Shown: positions 1 through 9,302, numbered from the stretch's first letter. The stretch: 64,000 bases of DNA from Chitinophaga sp. (GCF_019236475.1 NZ_JAFAIX010000002.1:328752-392751); one strand, 5' to 3'. The notes: generated by a model from the letters alone, not told the origin. Numbers and translations are program-made.

Positions 1-912
1 CAGGGACGTATATACGCTGGCGCTGGTATACATGATCAGCGCCAATAATAGCTGTATCATGGTGGCGGTCCATAGTTTAGGGAACATTTTACGTTGGATC
101 AAACGCTTGGCCAGCAAGCCTCCTAGCAACAATGATATACCAGAGGCCAGCGCACAATAGCCTGTTGTAACAGCGCTATGGCCGAAAGTTTTTTCAATGA
201 GAAAGGGCGCCGACATCCCAAATACAATGGACATGGAGTAGCTAAACCCTATAATTACCACGCCTGGTGTGAAATCTTTTCGACTCATAAATCGGCCGTA
301 GTTGCCGAGGATTGTCTTTAGATTCCATGGTACCCGCTGTAGTATCGTTTCTCCTCCGTATAGCCATTCCAGTAATACCATCACTACCCCATAGATACCC
401 AAGAAAACGAAGTTGGCTCTCCAACCGAAGATATCCTGTAGGTAACCTCCGAGGAATGGCGCCAGGATAGGCGCTGCGGACCATACCACAGATAAGAGGC
501 TGGTATAATGTTTTCGTTGTTCACCGCTATAGATATCTACAAAAAAGGAGCGTTTGGCTATCATTATCACAGAGATCACCATTCCTTGTAAAATACGTAT
601 GGCGAGGATCAAGTGAATATCATTGATAATGGCAATCAGGAAATTACTGAGGGTAAATATGATCAGGGCTATCAAGCCAGTCTTGTAGCGCCCGAAGCTA
701 TCAACCAGGCTGCCCAGGAATAGTTGGGACAAACCGTAACTGATGAGAAATACGGTGAGTGTGAGTCGTACCAAATCATTGGTGACGCCCAATTCTTTGG
801 CCATATGCGGGAAGGACGGCACATAGATATCCATTGCCAGTCCGGATATAGGTATCAGTATAAATGCGATGTAAGTAGCGATTTGTTTGTTTTCCGCTTT
901 AAGGTGTTTCAT
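1..912 (-). CDS. MFS drug exporter, Bcr/CflA type (partial, runs off left edge)
   Basis: Inner-membrane major facilitator, probably a proton-driven drug exporter. Translating back from the ATG at 912 gives 304 open residues without a stop before the window edge; the family is usually about 400 residues, so roughly 100 C-terminal residues are missing. It opens with a short cytoplasmic stretch and a hydrophobic segment followed by MDIYVPSFPHMAKEL, the Bcr/CflA-like first periplasmic loop. The motif A loop reads GSLVDSFGRYKTG, and further transmembrane segments follow in regular alternation. An AraC-type regulator lies 97 bp upstream on the same strand and is a plausible local controller. The substrate cannot be read from the sequence. 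Confidence 0.85.
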   Translation of the reverse strand, partial: MKHLKAENKQIATYIAFILIPISGLAMDIYVPSFPHMAKELGVTNDLVRLTLTVFLISYGLSQLFLGSLVDSFGRYKTGLIALIIFTLSNFLIAIINDIHLILAIRILQGMVISVIMIAKRSFFVDIYSGEQRKHYTSLLSVVWSAAPILAPFLGGYLQDIFGWRANFVFLGIYGVVMVLLEWLYGGETILQRVPWNLKTILGNYGRFMSRKDFTPGVVIIGFSYSMSIVFGMSAPFLIEKTFGHSAVTTGYCALASGISLLLGGLLAKRLIQRKMFPKLWTATMIQLLLALIMYTSASVYTSL

Positions 913-1009
913 TTTGCCGGATTTAGAAACACAAAATTACAAGGACACTGTTGGAGTGACTTCTGCTATTCAAATGCAGAATTAAACAAATCAAATATTT
1001 ACAAAAACA

Positions 1010-1915
1010 TCATACTTCCTGGCGGAAAGCTTTAGGGCTTTTCCCGGTATGCTTTTTAAAGAGGTGATTGAAGTGTTGAGGGTATTCAAATCCGAGGCTG
1101 TAGCCTATTTCGGCGATGCTCCAATCAGAATGGCGAAGCAGGTCTATGGCTTCTGCTATGATTCGTTCTTGGATAATATGGGAGGTGGTGTTTCCGGTGC
1201 TTTTCTTCAGGCAATAATTGAGATAGTTGACATGCACATGCAATGTGCGTGCAAAATCATCTGGCCGAGAACGGATGCTGCCGTTATACGGAGAATCCAC
1301 CGGGAATTGGTTATTGAGCAATTCGAAGAAAGCATTTACCAATCGGTCGCTGACAGGATGGCCACTCACAGCCCTTTGTGAGTAGCGGATTTTAATACCC
1401 AAGTGAACAATCAGCATGAGGATGTGATGGATCATGGCATGCTTCTGCTCATAGTCGCTGTGATAAGCCTCCTGGAGCATAGTGAAGAGCTGCAGGAATT
1501 GCGCATGCTGCTCGGGGTCCAGGAACAGGAACGGATATACGTTATCCGCAAAGGCGGCAGACAATTGTTTTAACTCTTTCTTCAGCACAGCGCTGATATA
1601 TTTCTCATTGAAGAGGCAGATGAAACCCTCCTGGTCATCTGTCACGGTTTTCCAGCCGTGTTCCTTATTGGGACCAGAGAAGAAAATAGCGGGCTTGTCT
1701 ATCTTTACTTCTCCTTTGTCAGTTATCAAAATGGCGTTTCCTTTACAGACGCATATTTTGAAATAATCCCTACGGCGGTAAGGCAGACTGACCAGGCAGT
1801 GTTTGCGTTTCAGGATATTGAAATGGGAGCTGCTGTCTTTTCCATTCAGCAGTTCTGTAGGGATTTGCCGGTTGGTAGACTCATAATACTGTAGGATGGT
1901 TTCCGCCTTCTCCAT
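1010..1915 (-). CDS. AraC family transcriptional regulator
   Basis: 301-residue DNA-binding regulator. The N-terminal ~180 residues look like a cupin-type effector domain; the C-terminal ~100 residues carry the double helix-turn-helix, ending with the second helix region WSIAEIGYSLGFEYPQHFNHLFKK and the AraC tail KKHTGKSPKAFRQ. I start it at the ATG at 1915 (MEKAETILQYY); the frame stays open six codons further to a TTG, which I consider less likely. It is co-directional with and directly upstream of the MFS exporter, so regulation of that exporter is the simplest inference. The ligand is unknown. Confidence 0.88.
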   Translation of the reverse strand: MEKAETILQYYESTNRQIPTELLNGKDSSSHFNILKRKHCLVSLPYRRRDYFKICVCKGNAILITDKGEVKIDKPAIFFSGPNKEHGWKTVTDDQEGFICLFNEKYISAVLKKELKQLSAAFADNVYPFLFLDPEQHAQFLQLFTMLQEAYHSDYEQKHAMIHHILMLIVHLGIKIRYSQRAVSGHPVSDRLVNAFFELLNNQFPVDSPYNGSIRSRPDDFARTLHVHVNYLNYCLKKSTGNTTSHIIQERIIAEAIDLLRHSDWSIAEIGYSLGFEYPQHFNHLFKKHTGKSPKAFRQEV

Positions 1916-1950
1916 GAAATGAAAGTTAAACAAATCAAAGATAACGAAAC

Positions 1951-2442
1951 TTACTCGTCCAGCGGTTCACAGTCGTCCAGTAGTTCAATGTCAGTGGGAG
2001 CATTGTCTGTGAAGATGACTACAATACCGTGGGGATCGCAGTTTTCAAATTTCCCTTCTGCAAAATGGATCAGCCAGTACCCTTCTTCATCATAGAAGGT
2101 GAATTCCGGGAACTCCAATGGAAAATCGGCTGTATCCAGCGATAGATAAGGGATTTCTTCGGCTTTGATTTTATATTTTTCGGGATATGCTTTAAAGTTA
2201 TCCTTAATATAGTGAATAGCCTTTGTGAGGTAATCATCGGTTTGCCCTAATACCTGCGCCGCCGAGTGGATAATTTCGGGAGACAACTGCTTCTCTGTGG
2301 TTAAGAGGCTCACTGGGATAGGATCAGAGAACAGCTTGCTAGCATCATCCAGGACGGTTGACCAAAGGGATAGGTCGTCTGGAGCTGCTTTGGGCTGTAA
2401 CTTTTCCAGTATCGCGATATATGGATTATTTGTTGGTGTCAT
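1951..2442 (-). CDS. uncharacterised acidic protein, 163 aa
   Basis: I do not recognise this family. The protein is soluble, acidic and has no signal peptide or membrane segment. The first half is predicted helical, the second half is beta-rich with aromatic residues (FPEFTFYDEEGYWLIHF) and ends in a run of Asp/Glu. It lies 31 bp downstream of the 299-residue gene at 2474-3373 and 35 bp upstream of the AraC gene, all on one strand, so the three may be co-transcribed. Size, acidity and fold pattern resemble immunity-type proteins of contact-dependent toxin systems, but no toxin gene is visible nearby, so this is only a suggestion. Confidence 0.6.
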   Translation of the reverse strand: MTPTNNPYIAILEKLQPKAAPDDLSLWSTVLDDASKLFSDPIPVSLLTTEKQLSPEIIHSAAQVLGQTDDYLTKAIHYIKDNFKAYPEKYKIKAEEIPYLSLDTADFPLEFPEFTFYDEEGYWLIHFAEGKFENCDPHGIVVIFTDNAPTDIELLDDCEPLDE

Positions 2443-2473
2443 ATTTCAATGTATTTAAAATGGTCTAAAAGTA

Positions 2474-3373
2474 TTACAACAAATCTGCCGTAATATTATG
2501 TTTCCCCAGGTATTCTTTTATCTCACTAAAATTATCCGCATAAAATAGTGTCATATGCTGTAGATGCTTGAAATGACGGACATCCTCGAAATTTTGAATG
2601 TTGAAGGTATCGTTCTCACCATCCCAGAAACGTAGCATATTCAAGTAGATGTCGTCTCCCCCATCCTGCTGAATTTCCGTAATTTCATCCGCAAATTTCC
2701 GGTCAATTTCCAGTGATTCAAAATAAGCAGTCACTTCAGGGATGAATGCGTATCCTTCTTTCTCTACATCGATTTTACGCGGCTGGTAATTCTCCACAAA
2801 CTCATACAGGTCGAACACCGGCTGCAATAGATTTTTCTCGTACATCAACTGCTGGATAACAGCCAGTTTGAAATTGAAATCCGTGAATTCAATCTTCTCT
2901 CCGGTGATCGGTTTGAATTGATATTTATCACTATAGACTTTCGGTGCTGGGGCCACGTACTCTGTGATAGTTATACTATTGATGATTTGGTCATCGATAT
3001 CAAAATATACATTCAAATTTCCGAGTATCAAGGTAGCACTGTCATCATTTTCGACGATCTTTCTCGCAGCATTTTTATGTGTCTGAAAATATTCCAAGTA
3101 ACCGGAGCCATTCATAATAAAATCAGACTGGAAGCCGGTTTTAGGAGAAAAATCATACGTACGTGGATGTATATCCAACACAATCCCCTCGACGTCCTTC
3201 CCATTTTTGGAATAAGCTAATATGCCGCTATCATCCCATGTATAGATATGGTTATATTGCTTTTTGACATGGCGGGCATTTCCCAGCGTTTCCGTGAGAC
3301 GGGTTACACTCACTGGAAATTGAATTTGCACATTATTTACTGTTAACTGGTTTTCAATAATTGCTATCTGCAT
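2474..3373 (-). CDS. uncharacterised two-domain protein (possibly DUF7738 + DUF6892)
   Basis: 299 residues, no signal peptide. Two segments can be seen: an N-terminal beta-rich domain (about 1-135) beginning MQIAIIENQLTVNNVQIQFP, with a WDDSGILAY strand, and a C-terminal part (about 155-299) beginning FTDFNFKLAVIQQLMYEKN. From memory these resemble the DUF7738 and DUF6892 families, which occur together in Gram-negative genomes; I cannot verify this without a search. Function unknown. A composite hairpin element lies just upstream (3434-3513), and the 163-residue gene follows 31 bp downstream. Confidence 0.65.
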   Translation of the reverse strand: MQIAIIENQLTVNNVQIQFPVSVTRLTETLGNARHVKKQYNHIYTWDDSGILAYSKNGKDVEGIVLDIHPRTYDFSPKTGFQSDFIMNGSGYLEYFQTHKNAARKIVENDDSATLILGNLNVYFDIDDQIINSITITEYVAPAPKVYSDKYQFKPITGEKIEFTDFNFKLAVIQQLMYEKNLLQPVFDLYEFVENYQPRKIDVEKEGYAFIPEVTAYFESLEIDRKFADEITEIQQDGGDDIYLNMLRFWDGENDTFNIQNFEDVRHFKHLQHMTLFYADNFSEIKEYLGKHNITADLL

Positions 3374-3433
3374 AACATTACAATGGTTCTAATCCGTTAA
3401 AGGTAAGTATTTCAAACAAAATGATGTTGTAAT

Positions 3434-3513
3434 AAAAAGCGCGAGTGACGTCTTCGACCTCACTCGCGCTTTTTATATTTTTTCGTCGTCCCTGCCCGCT
3501 GGGCAGGGACGAC
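3434..3513. repeat. composite double-hairpin element, copy 1 (also a terminator)
   Basis: Two adjacent inverted repeats. Hairpin 1: arms 3434-3448 and 3460-3474, with an inner core GTC-TTC-GAC next to one C/C mismatch; it has A and T runs on its outer sides, so it can act as an intrinsic terminator on either strand. Hairpin 2: arms 3485-3497 and 3501-3513 (GTCGTCCCTGCCC, loop GCT, exact complement). The same two-part layout recurs at 11794-11868 and 56495-56569. Here it lies just after the end of the minus-strand GH2 gene, where it would terminate that transcript. Confidence 0.8.
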
Positions 3514-3535
3514 AAGCTTTTAGATTATATACTAT

Positions 3536-6097
3536 TTACTTCGCTTCAATAGTCGTGGAGGCTCCTTGTAAGCCTTCGTCTGTTTGTACGTTCACAGTGA
3601 TCTTTCCTTTTTGACCTTTCTTTCCTTTCACAATCACCTGTGCCATGCCGTTGAAGGTGGGCCTTACAGTACTGTAGAACGGTACAAATGAGGTAGCATC
3701 GCCGTTATCTGTAGCGGCAATCTCCCCAGGACCAGTGATCGAAAATTTCAGTTTGACAGCAGCTCTTGGAACCAGGCGATTATCGTTATCGCATATACGA
3801 ACAGTGATATAGCAGAGATCCGAACCATCTGCCTGTAGAGAGGTAGTTTCTGCTTCTAGCACTACTTTACTCATTTTACCGGTGGTACGTACCACATCTG
3901 TTGCCCACTGCTGGCCATTTTTATAGGCTACCACTTTCACTTCGCCTGGTTGGTATATGATGCTATCCCAAACCAGTCGGAAGTCTTGCCCAGGGCGTTT
4001 TGTTTTCTTACCCTGACTTACGCCATTGACGAATAATTCCGCCATATCTCCGGAAGTGTATACATGTACAGGAACAATCTGTCCTACTCTTTCTGGCCAG
4101 TTCCAGTGTGGCATAATGTGAGCCATTGGCAACTCCGGACGCCAGTGCGCTTGGTAGTTGTAGTACCTATCTTTAGGGAAGCCGCACAGGTCCACGATAC
4201 CGAAGTAACTGCTGCGGGAAGGAGGGTTTTTCTTTCTAATTGCTTCTAATGCTTCCTCCAGTTCTTTCCGTTTGGAAGAATCGGTACGGAAGTTTAGCAG
4301 GTTCGTTTCATCGGAGTTGAACGGCGTAGGCTCACCCAGGTAATCGAAGCCTGTCCATACGAATTCACCTAGCAGATGCGGGAATTTAGCATTGGTACGG
4401 AATTGTTCATCTGGGCTGCATCCCCATCCTGGCCATGCTTCATCGTAGGAAGTAGCCTGGAAATGGTCATATTTGGTACCAAAGAAATATTCTCCTCTGG
4501 AGCTAACGCAGGAAGATGTTTCACTGCCCATCGTAGGTTTATTCGCGTACCTTGGGTCTGCATCCCATTTTGGTTGTTGGGAGAAGAAATAATTTACACC
4601 CATAATATCCAAAGCAGTAACGGCGCCGCTTTCCCTTCCACCATCTGGATCATTGTATCCATTTGATACAGGACGAGTAGGATCGGCATGTTGTACGATA
4701 GAGGCCAGTTCATGCGTCAGCGCTGTGTCTCGCTGATCCATCACTTCATTACCGATAGACCAGATGATCACCGCAGGATGGTTCCTATCACGGTTTACCA
4801 GGGCCAGCAAATCTTTTTCGTGCCATTCAGGGAACAGTTTATTATAGTCATTTTTCAGCTTAGGTTTCTTCCAGGCGTCAAATGCTTCGTCCCATACCAG
4901 GAGGCCCATTTGGTCAGCTAGTTCCAGCAATTCCGGTGTTGGAGGATTGTGAGAGGTGCGGATGGCATTACATCCCATTTCCTTCATGATTCGCAACTGA
5001 CGGCGTAATCCAGCAGTATTTACCGCTGCACCCAATGCTCCTAAATCATGATGGAGACAAACCCCTTTAATCTCCGTTCTCTTTCCATTCAGCAGGAACC
5101 CGTTCCTGGCGGTGAATTCTAAATGACGGATACCAAAGGTGGTATAATAAACATCTGGTTTCATGCCGCCGGTAGTAACCGTAGTTTTAGCGATGTACAG
5201 CGTTGGTTTTTCCAACGTCCATAATCCAGGTTGGGACAATTTCACCCCAGCATTTACTACCGCAACACTGTCTGGTAAGATTTGCACCGGCTTTTCCTGG
5301 AGAACGGCTACACGTTTACCTATCTGTTTACCTTCGGTATATTCGAAAATTTCTGTGGTCACTTTACTGTGGGCGGCAGTCTTGGATTGGTTGCTCACTT
5401 TTACGGCCACCTGTATAGCTGCCGAGGAATCGGCTACTTGTGGCGTGGTGATGCTAGTTCCCCAATGATCGGTATGCACAGGAGCTGTTTTCACCAACCA
5501 AACATGGCGGTAGATCCCTGCACCTGGGTACCAGCGGGAATCCCAGGACTCCGTATCTAAGCGTACTGCTACGGTATTGGGCTGTCCGGGCTTTACGAAT
5601 GGCGTGATATCCATTCTAAAGGAGCTATAGCCATAAGGCCAAGTGCCCACGTATTGGCCATTTACCCAGATTTTAGCGTAGGCCATTGCTCCGTCAAAAT
5701 CGAGAAAAATGCGGTTTCCTTTATCTTTCTTATCGATGGTAAACTGTTTCCTGTACCAGCCAATTCCCTTCCAAGGCAGTTTCCCAGATCTACCTGCCAG
5801 TTCTATACGGAATGGACCGGCAATGGCCCAGTCGTGCGGCAGGTTTAACTTTGTCCAATCTTTATCATTCCAGGTAGGTTGCTCCATCCCTTCAGGTTCG
5901 GGGCGTTTGGTACCATCTGCCTGCAATCCGTAGCGACTGAATTTCCAGTTATCGTCGAATAACTGGACATCGGCATTTCCTTCTCTGATGATCTTCGTTT
6001 GTGCATTAACGTGGACAGCAACGGCAGACTGCATTAACAATAATGCTAGGCCGGCTGTAAAGCGCTTCATACTGCGCCTACAGGCATTCTGATTCAT
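3536..6097 (-). CDS. glycoside hydrolase family 2 (beta-galactosidase-like), secreted
   Basis: Retaining exo-glycosidase, probably periplasmic or surface-exposed. The order is signal peptide, jelly-roll sugar-binding domain (region of WYRKQFTID and the MAYAKIWVNG strand), Ig-like domain, TIM barrel, and C-terminal beta domains. The acid/base Glu is in IWSIGNEV (about residue 451) and the presumed nucleophile Glu in MGSETSS (about 526); the 75-residue spacing matches LacZ-type GH2 enzymes. The late motif FVWTGFDYLGEPTP is typical of the secreted Bacteroidota subgroup with C-terminal DUF4982-like modules. ATG at 6097 or 6070 are both possible; the latter gives a classic short signal peptide (MKRFTAGLALLL). 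Substrate class beta-galactoside or related is inferred from the family. Confidence 0.9.
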   Translation of the reverse strand: MNQNACRRSMKRFTAGLALLLMQSAVAVHVNAQTKIIREGNADVQLFDDNWKFSRYGLQADGTKRPEPEGMEQPTWNDKDWTKLNLPHDWAIAGPFRIELAGRSGKLPWKGIGWYRKQFTIDKKDKGNRIFLDFDGAMAYAKIWVNGQYVGTWPYGYSSFRMDITPFVKPGQPNTVAVRLDTESWDSRWYPGAGIYRHVWLVKTAPVHTDHWGTSITTPQVADSSAAIQVAVKVSNQSKTAAHSKVTTEIFEYTEGKQIGKRVAVLQEKPVQILPDSVAVVNAGVKLSQPGLWTLEKPTLYIAKTTVTTGGMKPDVYYTTFGIRHLEFTARNGFLLNGKRTEIKGVCLHHDLGALGAAVNTAGLRRQLRIMKEMGCNAIRTSHNPPTPELLELADQMGLLVWDEAFDAWKKPKLKNDYNKLFPEWHEKDLLALVNRDRNHPAVIIWSIGNEVMDQRDTALTHELASIVQHADPTRPVSNGYNDPDGGRESGAVTALDIMGVNYFFSQQPKWDADPRYANKPTMGSETSSCVSSRGEYFFGTKYDHFQATSYDEAWPGWGCSPDEQFRTNAKFPHLLGEFVWTGFDYLGEPTPFNSDETNLLNFRTDSSKRKELEEALEAIRKKNPPSRSSYFGIVDLCGFPKDRYYNYQAHWRPELPMAHIMPHWNWPERVGQIVPVHVYTSGDMAELFVNGVSQGKKTKRPGQDFRLVWDSIIYQPGEVKVVAYKNGQQWATDVVRTTGKMSKVVLEAETTSLQADGSDLCYITVRICDNDNRLVPRAAVKLKFSITGPGEIAATDNGDATSFVPFYSTVRPTFNGMAQVIVKGKKGQKGKITVNVQTDEGLQGASTTIEAK

Positions 6098-6270
6098 TCC
6101 CAATTTGCTTTTGAATTTGTATCGCTAAAATTCGTAGAAACAACGGGATATGCCAAACAGAGAATTACCTATTTGTAAGCTTAAATTCACTTAACAGCCG
6201 GCTACACATAGCATTTCCTGGCAATTTACCCTAATTGCCTATCATACCAGGTCCCGAAGATCGGTTTCGT

Positions 6271-7053
6271 TTATGCCGCTACATTCTCTTTTGTGAGATC
6301 TGCGAATAGGACCATAAACACCATAAAGCTCCATAGCGTTGTTTCCCGGAATGCAAAAACCTCCTTGCCATCGGTGGTTTTGATGAAGTAGCCTTTCAGG
6401 CTGCTATGCTGCAAAGGTTGCAGGCTGGATAATGGGTACTGGGTACCATCCACTATCAAGTATTTACCATTAATCCCCAGTTGCTTTGATTGAGAATTTA
6501 AAAAGGTTTGTGTAGAAAGGGCTGTGAAGGAATTTTTCAGAGCGGTGGCACTCGTGATGTAGTTGAAGTTAGCGGTTTGCCCATCTTTAATTTGTTGCAG
6601 CAAATACTCACTTCTCTTTTTGGCATTAGCATTGATCAATTCCGCCAAATCGCCTCCATGGTTGATGTTGATCAACTCCCAGATATCACTGCCGGAACTT
6701 TTGAAAGCCAGGTTATTGGGGGCCATCGATTTCCCTGTAGTGAATAAGAACAGATCATGCAATCCCGCCAGTGGCATATAGTAAGTCTGGGATTTATACT
6801 GGCGCTCTACTCCGTTTTCGTATAACAGATAAACGGGGATATTCATTTTCTTTTTAGCGCTCACATAAAAGATGATCGCCATCACCATACAGAAAACAAA
6901 AATGAATTTTCCTGCAAACTCCGCGCCTGGCAAGGCAAAAGTCAATGCTATTCCGCAAATGGCCAACAATACAAAAAAGCCGATTAAGAGCCAGTAAACG
7001 CCCCACATAGCTTTGCTTGGTCTATACTCTTGTATGAGTTTACCTTTTTCCAT
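6271..7053 (-). CDS. uncharacterised membrane protein, 260 aa
   Basis: Not recognised. After a short charged N-terminus there are two transmembrane helices (about residues 17-40 and 49-66), followed by a soluble domain of about 150 residues, and a final hydrophobic segment WSFMVFMVLFADL near the C-terminus. The layout suggests a membrane-anchored cytoplasmic or periplasmic domain, possibly with a PH-like fold (YLLYENGVERQYKSQ), but this is a guess from pattern only. It is monocistronic, 173 bp from the GH2 gene and divergent from the two-component genes. Confidence 0.6.
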   Translation of the reverse strand: MEKGKLIQEYRPSKAMWGVYWLLIGFFVLLAICGIALTFALPGAEFAGKFIFVFCMVMAIIFYVSAKKKMNIPVYLLYENGVERQYKSQTYYMPLAGLHDLFLFTTGKSMAPNNLAFKSSGSDIWELININHGGDLAELINANAKKRSEYLLQQIKDGQTANFNYITSATALKNSFTALSTQTFLNSQSKQLGINGKYLIVDGTQYPLSSLQPLQHSSLKGYFIKTTDGKEVFAFRETTLWSFMVFMVLFADLTKENVAA

Positions 7054-7157
7054 AGAGATATGATTATTGAAATATATAATATATAAAACTGGGTTAATTG
7101 TAAGATGGTTAAATCAAACAAACTGCTGCGAATGTAGATTTTTATTTTGAAAAATCA

Positions 7158-7183
7158 ATACATCCCTTTGTAGGGGGATGTAT
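7158..7183. promoter_or_regulatory. inverted repeat upstream of the response regulator
   Basis: ATACATCCC (7158-7166) and GGGATGTAT (7175-7183) are exact inverted repeats separated by 8 bp, lying 100 bp before the response-regulator start and between divergent genes. A dimeric regulator could bind here, for instance the OmpR-type protein encoded downstream. No U-run follows, so a terminator is unlikely. Confidence 0.4.
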
Positions 7184-7282
7184 ATCGAGGTTGCCGCAAG
7201 AATTCATATTAATTTAATATCTCCGCACCCTTTAATTACTCAATTTTGTAGGAATATCGCATGCTGCCAAAGTCTGTACACC

Positions 7283-7975
7283 ATGAAGTTACTAATCATT
7301 GAAGATGAGCAATCGCTAACCAAGAGTATCCACAGTTACCTATTACAAAGCAATTTCCTCTGTGATGCCGCTTATCATTATGAAGAAGGCAAGGAAAAAC
7401 TGGATACTAACGCTTACGACTGTATTATTCTGGATATTACCCTTCCAGGTGGCAGCGGGCTGGATTTGCTTCAGCATATGAAACGGAGGAAAGTCACTGC
7501 GGGAGTGATTATTATCTCTGCCAGAAATTCATTGGATGATAAAATTGCTGGTTTAGAATTAGGGGGAGACGACTATCTCACCAAACCATTCCATCTCGCT
7601 GAATTAACGGCCAGGGTCAATTCCATTATCAGGCGCAAACAGTTTGAAGGAAACAACATTATTGCGTTGGATAAACTGACCGTTAACATGCTGGATAAGA
7701 CGGTAAAAAGTGGGACAGACGAAATTCATCTCACTAAAAAAGAATATAAACTCCTACTCTATTTCATCAGTAATCGCAATCGGATTGTCACCAAAGAGGC
7801 GATTGCAGAACATTTATGGGAAGAGCAAGCCAGTTTGGGATATAGTCTGGATTTCATTTATACCCATATTAAAAATCTCCGTAAAAAGCTGATGGATAAA
7901 GGTTGTCCGGATTACATCAAAGCCTTGTATGGCATGGGATACAAGTTTGCCGCAGACGAAACTCCGAGGGCATGA
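7283..7975 (+). CDS. OmpR-family response regulator
   Basis: 230 residues. Receiver domain starts MKLLIIEDEQ with the acidic pair near residues 7-8, the phosphoacceptor Asp51 in IILDITLPGGSG, the Ser/Thr switch region IIISARN and the Lys in YLTKPF. The C-terminal winged helix includes LTKKEYKLLLYF and the recognition segment SLDFIYTHIKNLRKKL. ATG at 7283 is chosen because it starts exactly at the conserved receiver beta-1 strand; the frame is open further upstream but without homologous sequence. The stop overlaps the kinase start as ATGA at 7972-7975, indicating translational coupling. The likely output is the downstream receptor gene at 9303. Confidence 0.92.
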   Translation: MKLLIIEDEQSLTKSIHSYLLQSNFLCDAAYHYEEGKEKLDTNAYDCIILDITLPGGSGLDLLQHMKRRKVTAGVIIISARNSLDDKIAGLELGGDDYLTKPFHLAELTARVNSIIRRKQFEGNNIIALDKLTVNMLDKTVKSGTDEIHLTKKEYKLLLYFISNRNRIVTKEAIAEHLWEEQASLGYSLDFIYTHIKNLRKKLMDKGCPDYIKALYGMGYKFAADETPRA

Positions 7976-9228
7976 AGCTGATTGTACATTATAACCGTCA
8001 GAACTTTTTAATCCTGACTTTATTGTTCATCTTTTCCGGTATCAGCAGTTACCTACTTACCAAACAGGTACTCCTGTATGAATTAGACGAAAGCCTGGAA
8101 TCCTCTATGGAAAGGGCAAAAGCGTATGTACGTGTCTCCCGAAATCTTCCCTCCTCCACTGTTTACGACAATTTGCGCATTGTTACCACTACTACCAACA
8201 AGCCTATCGATAGTCCTTATATCCTATATTCCGGCGAATATTATCCGGAAAATAACCACTGGCACCTGGGGCGCACACTGGAGTTTACGGTCTACTTGCA
8301 GGGACAGTTGTACAATATCAAGATCAGTAAGCCGCTGGAAGGGATTCGGCATATTACTTATGCCGTAGTGGCCATTACTATGGCCATGATACTATTGCTG
8401 CTAGCCATTCTTGCTATCATCAACCGGTTCTTTATCTCCCGGCTATGGAAGCCTTTTTATGAGACCTTGTATAGTCTTAAAAATTTCCGGTTGAGCAATC
8501 GGGGCACCATTGAATTCAAGAAAAGCAAAATCGATGAATTCCGCATCATGAACGAGCACCTTAGCATGGTCACTTCCAATGCCAGTAAGGAATATCACCT
8601 ATTGAAGGAATTTACAGAGAATGCCTCGCATGAATTTCAAACCCCGCTCACGATTATACGCTCCAAACTGGACGTATTGATACAACAGGAAAATTTTACA
8701 GAAGAACAGGTGGAACTGCTTACAGACGCATATGGCGCGGTTACCAAATTATCGGCGTTAAGCCACTCCCTTTTACTGCTAACGAAGATAGAAAACAATC
8801 AATTCGGGCCACAGCAAGCGCTCAACTTGCAGGATGTTATTCAACGAAAAGTGAGTCAGTTTGAGGAAATATGGGAAGACTGCCAGCTCTCGTACCAATT
8901 GCAGGTTCACCCAGCAACCATTCAGATTAATCCAGATCTGTTGGACATCTTACTCAACAACCTCTTCAGTAACGCCACGCGGCATAATCAACCCAACGGC
9001 AGTATTCAAATACAGTTGCAGGACAAGTTCCTGAGAGTATCCAATACCGGGATCAAAGTGGCGCTGGACGGAGAAAAAGTTTTTTCCCGGTTCTATAAAA
9101 GCACGGTGAATAACCACAACAATGGCCTGGGTCTCTCTATAGTCCGACAGATCTGCATTTCCTCTCAAATCTCCCCCTACTATGAATACGCGGAAGAGCA
9201 GCATCATTTCATGCTGCGCTGGACTTAA
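7972..9228 (+). CDS. sensor histidine kinase
   Basis: 418 residues, inner membrane. Two transmembrane helices (about 11-30 and 125-147) enclose a periplasmic sensor of about 95 residues. After a cytoplasmic linker comes the H-box ENASHEFQTPL with the phosphoryl His at about 220, then N-box LLNNLFSNATRHN, a G1-like region, and the G2 box NGLGLSIVRQI. The catalytic domain is compact and lacks a C-terminal receiver. It is the partner of the overlapping response regulator. The TENASHEFQTPL form of the H-box is common in Bacteroidota kinases paired with OmpR regulators. The signal is unknown. Confidence 0.92.
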   Translation: MKLIVHYNRQNFLILTLLFIFSGISSYLLTKQVLLYELDESLESSMERAKAYVRVSRNLPSSTVYDNLRIVTTTTNKPIDSPYILYSGEYYPENNHWHLGRTLEFTVYLQGQLYNIKISKPLEGIRHITYAVVAITMAMILLLLAILAIINRFFISRLWKPFYETLYSLKNFRLSNRGTIEFKKSKIDEFRIMNEHLSMVTSNASKEYHLLKEFTENASHEFQTPLTIIRSKLDVLIQQENFTEEQVELLTDAYGAVTKLSALSHSLLLLTKIENNQFGPQQALNLQDVIQRKVSQFEEIWEDCQLSYQLQVHPATIQINPDLLDILLNNLFSNATRHNQPNGSIQIQLQDKFLRVSNTGIKVALDGEKVFSRFYKSTVNNHNNGLGLSIVRQICISSQISPYYEYAEEQHHFMLRWT

Positions 9229-9302
9229 CCCAATGATATCCTTTGCTTCAGAATGCTACCAGAATTGTCTGCTAATTTGCGCCCCATAATATAGCGGAAC
9301 AT

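Noticed and set aside
724..1035. 103-codon plus-strand frame at the start of the MFS gene
   Set aside because: Covers the start of the exporter on the opposite strand and the spacer to the AraC gene; no domain pattern.
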